The notes under the pieces are model-generated. The model saw only the letters and a list, made by a program, of their open reading frames with translations, was not told the origin of the DNA and made no database searches. A stretch of 6,971 nt of DNA, from contig CAZIQL010000095.1 of assembly GCA_964541485.1 (NCBI GenBank), forward strand, positions 1-6,971, given 5' to 3'. The translations under genes were made by a program, and so were the position numbers. Shown here in pieces: positions 5,264-6,971 of the stretch. This DNA comes from SIG299 sp964541485. GTDB taxonomy: Bacteria; Bacillota; Clostridia; Lachnospirales; Lachnospiraceae. Positions within the stretch are counted from its first letter, which is position 1. Every line of letters begins with the position of its first letter.

Positions 5264-6673
5264 TTACTCATCCACGCTCGGTAATGAGAAAATAAACTCC
5301 GTTCCGACACCCTCTGTGCTGACTACTGAGATGTTTTCTTCGTGTGCCGTAATGATTTCCTTTACAATCGAAAGTCCAAGTCCTGTTCCCTTTTTGTCCT
5401 TACCTCTGGAAACATCCGATTTGTAAAAACGGTCCCAGATTCTGCTCTGACTGTCTTTTGGAATCCCGATTCCGTTATCCTTTATGGCAATCATCACCTT
5501 GCTGCCCTTTTCCTCCGTCGTAATCCGGATGGTGGACTCAAAATTGCTGAACTTTGCCGCATTATCAATCAAATTATACAATACCTGCTGAATTTTATCC
5601 ATATCGGCTTCCACATACTGCTCTTTCTCCGAAAAGACCAGATTCAGCACCAGTTTCTTCTTTTTTAATGTACCTTCAAACGACAGACCAATCTGTTTAA
5701 TCATCTTGTTGATGTCAAACACCGACTTATGCAACAGGATGCCGTTATCATCAAAATTGTTCAATTCCAAAATGTTGGATGTCAGCTTTGTCAGCCGCTC
5801 TGTCTCAAAAATAACAATGTCCAGATATTTCTCCTGCATCTCCGGCGGAATGGTTCCGTCCTTGATTGCCTCCACATATCCTTTAATAGAGGTAAGCGGT
5901 GAACGGAAATCATGGGACACATTCGACACAAACTTTCTCTGGATTTCGTCGTTATTCTTTAACTTATCGCCCATGTACTGAATCGTGTGCGCCAGTTCCC
6001 TATACTCCTCCGAAAAATCAAACTCCAATGGTTCTTTGAAATTTCCTCTCGAAAACTTTTTTGCCGCATCCGCCATCTTCCTCACCGGTCGTCCGGTCAT
6101 ATAATAAATTAACAGAAACAGAACAAACAGAATCGGCAGGAACAAAAGATAGCAGATATTTACGAAGTCCACGTAGTAAACACCCTCTGCCTCAATCTGA
6201 CTCATCGGAACCGAAAGCACCAGATGCCCTTTCGGTGTAAAATCATGAATTACCGGAACAATCACGCAAAGCACCGGCTCAGACATCAGCTCCTTGATAT
6301 ACACATCCTCCCGAAAGGTCTTTTCCAAAAAGTCCGCATCCGCCTTCGTCAGGGAAATTCCGGCACCAACCGTACCGGAATCCATTACAATCGTTCCGTT
6401 GTTGCCAACCAGCCACGCCCTTGTACCGGACATGTCTTCCAACAGCTGAAACTGATAAATCAGGTCCATATAGCTGGTGTCCCTCGTCGTGTAGTAATCC
6501 AGCAGATACTCCGACACATATTCAGTTGCCATGTCATACAAATCTTCCTTTGTCTTTTCTAACATCTGTTCCTTCATCAGCTGTACACCGACCGTGTTCA
6601 GCAGAATAAACATGGACACCCCTGCCACCAAAAACACTAAAAGAAGCTTTGTAAACAACGAAAAATGTTTCAT
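5264..6673 (-). CDS. Sensor histidine kinase (two-component system)
   Basis: This 469-residue membrane kinase pairs with the response regulator encoded just before it. TM1 spans about residues 8-31, an extracytoplasmic sensor region about 32-170 (with a PAS/Cache-like stretch WLVGNNGTIVMDSG), and TM2 about 172-192. A HAMP linker follows at about 193-245. The phosphoacceptor is H254 in SNVSHDFRSPLTSIKGY. The ATPase domain shows the N box (NLIDNAAKF, 367-375), G1 (DNGIGIP, 399-405), F box (RIWDRFYKS) and G2 (GTGLGLSIV, 429-437). All catalytic motifs are intact, so it should be active. The ATG overlaps the regulator's TGA by one base, indicating translational coupling, and an AAAGG lies just upstream. 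The overall layout resembles PhoR/WalK/ResE-type kinases, but the signal is unknown. The downstream HtrA-like PDZ gene may belong to the same sensing module. Confidence 0.94.
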   Translation of the reverse strand: MKHFSLFTKLLLVFLVAGVSMFILLNTVGVQLMKEQMLEKTKEDLYDMATEYVSEYLLDYYTTRDTSYMDLIYQFQLLEDMSGTRAWLVGNNGTIVMDSGTVGAGISLTKADADFLEKTFREDVYIKELMSEPVLCVIVPVIHDFTPKGHLVLSVPMSQIEAEGVYYVDFVNICYLLFLPILFVLFLLIYYMTGRPVRKMADAAKKFSRGNFKEPLEFDFSEEYRELAHTIQYMGDKLKNNDEIQRKFVSNVSHDFRSPLTSIKGYVEAIKDGTIPPEMQEKYLDIVIFETERLTKLTSNILELNNFDDNGILLHKSVFDINKMIKQIGLSFEGTLKKKKLVLNLVFSEKEQYVEADMDKIQQVLYNLIDNAAKFSNFESTIRITTEEKGSKVMIAIKDNGIGIPKDSQSRIWDRFYKSDVSRGKDKKGTGLGLSIVKEIITAHEENISVVSTEGVGTEFIFSLPSVDE

Positions 6674-6971
6674 CAGCCTTTTACCTCAAATTTATAACCC
6701 ACGCCCCAAACGGTCGCAATGCTCCATTTTGCATGGTCTTTAATCTTTTCTCTTAAACGCTTAACATGCACGTCCACCGTTCTGGTATCACCTATGTATT
6801 CATAGCCCCAGATATGGTCAAGTAACTGTTCTCTTGTAAATACCTGATTCGGATGAACCGCAAGAAAATAAAGCAGTTCCAATTCCTTTGGCGGCATCTC
6901 CACCACATGTCCTTCATACACCACGGTATAATTGGTCTGGTTAATGGAAAGGTCCTGATACTCCACATAGT
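6673..6971 (-). CDS. OmpR/PhoB-family response regulator, C-terminal part only
   Basis: Only the DNA-binding effector half is in the window; the frame is open to the right edge and the receiver domain with its phosphorylated Asp lies outside. About 98 codons are visible. They contain a complete Trans_reg_C winged helix: MPPKELELLYFLAVHPNQVF leads into TREQLLDHIWG, then the recognition helix TRTVDVHVKRLREKI and the C-terminal hairpin TVWGVGYKFEVKG. A GTG at 6966 could look like a start, but it lies in the interdomain linker and is not the real one. The TGA stop overlaps the kinase ATG, a typical regulator-kinase pair. It probably controls transcription of an envelope-related regulon and possibly its own operon; no binding sites for it can be identified here. 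Confidence 0.93.
   Translation of the reverse strand, partial: YVEYQDLSINQTNYTVVYEGHVVEMPPKELELLYFLAVHPNQVFTREQLLDHIWGYEYIGDTRTVDVHVKRLREKIKDHAKWSIATVWGVGYKFEVKG

Noticed and set aside
4597..5295. Long plus-strand ORF (232 codons) opposite the PDZ gene
   Set aside because: It is antisense to the Pro/Thr-rich spacer, its Val/Gly/Ser-rich translation mirrors that repeat composition, and it has no domain. The minus-strand gene explains the sequence.

Overview
The window looks like a chromosomal segment from a Gram-positive, low-to-moderate GC Firmicute, most likely a gut-type Clostridia (Lachnospiraceae-like). This rests on the gene set (a YhaM-type exoribonuclease, an RlmD-type rRNA methyltransferase, an OmpR/PhoB-type two-component system), strong GGAGG-like ribosome binding sites and the codon choice. 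The genus cannot be told from the sequence. Every convincing gene is on the minus strand, so transcription runs from high to low coordinates.

Right to left: (1) 6971-5264 holds the C-terminal DNA-binding half of an OmpR/PhoB response regulator, cut by the window edge, and its sensor histidine kinase; stop and start overlap by one base. (2) 5240-3600 encodes a membrane-anchored protein with a long Pro/Thr/Glu-rich spacer, a trypsin-like HtrA-type domain in which all three catalytic positions appear substituted, and a C-terminal PDZ domain. (3) 3536-2598 is a YhaM-type OB-fold plus HD-domain 3'-5' exoribonuclease. (4) 2533-1064 is an RlmD/RumA-type 23S rRNA m5U methyltransferase with Fe-S cysteines and catalytic residues intact. 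Gaps between these five genes are about 65 bases or less and I see no terminator in them, so they are probably one operon that combines envelope sensing with RNA metabolism.

The left end is different. A near-consensus sigma-A promoter (TTGACA, 17 bases, TATAGT) sits on the stop codon of rlmD. It drives a compact unit: a strong RBS, a 35-codon ORF ending in a CxxCxC motif (899-1006), and an intrinsic terminator (831-863). Past the terminator lies an AT-richer class I SAM-dependent methyltransferase gene (760 to the left edge, C-terminus missing) that has a strong RBS but no promoter I can find. The small ORF is either a stand-alone microprotein gene or a leader peptide controlling read-through into the methyltransferase gene. 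This unit and the degenerate HtrA-like protein are the two most interesting things in the window.
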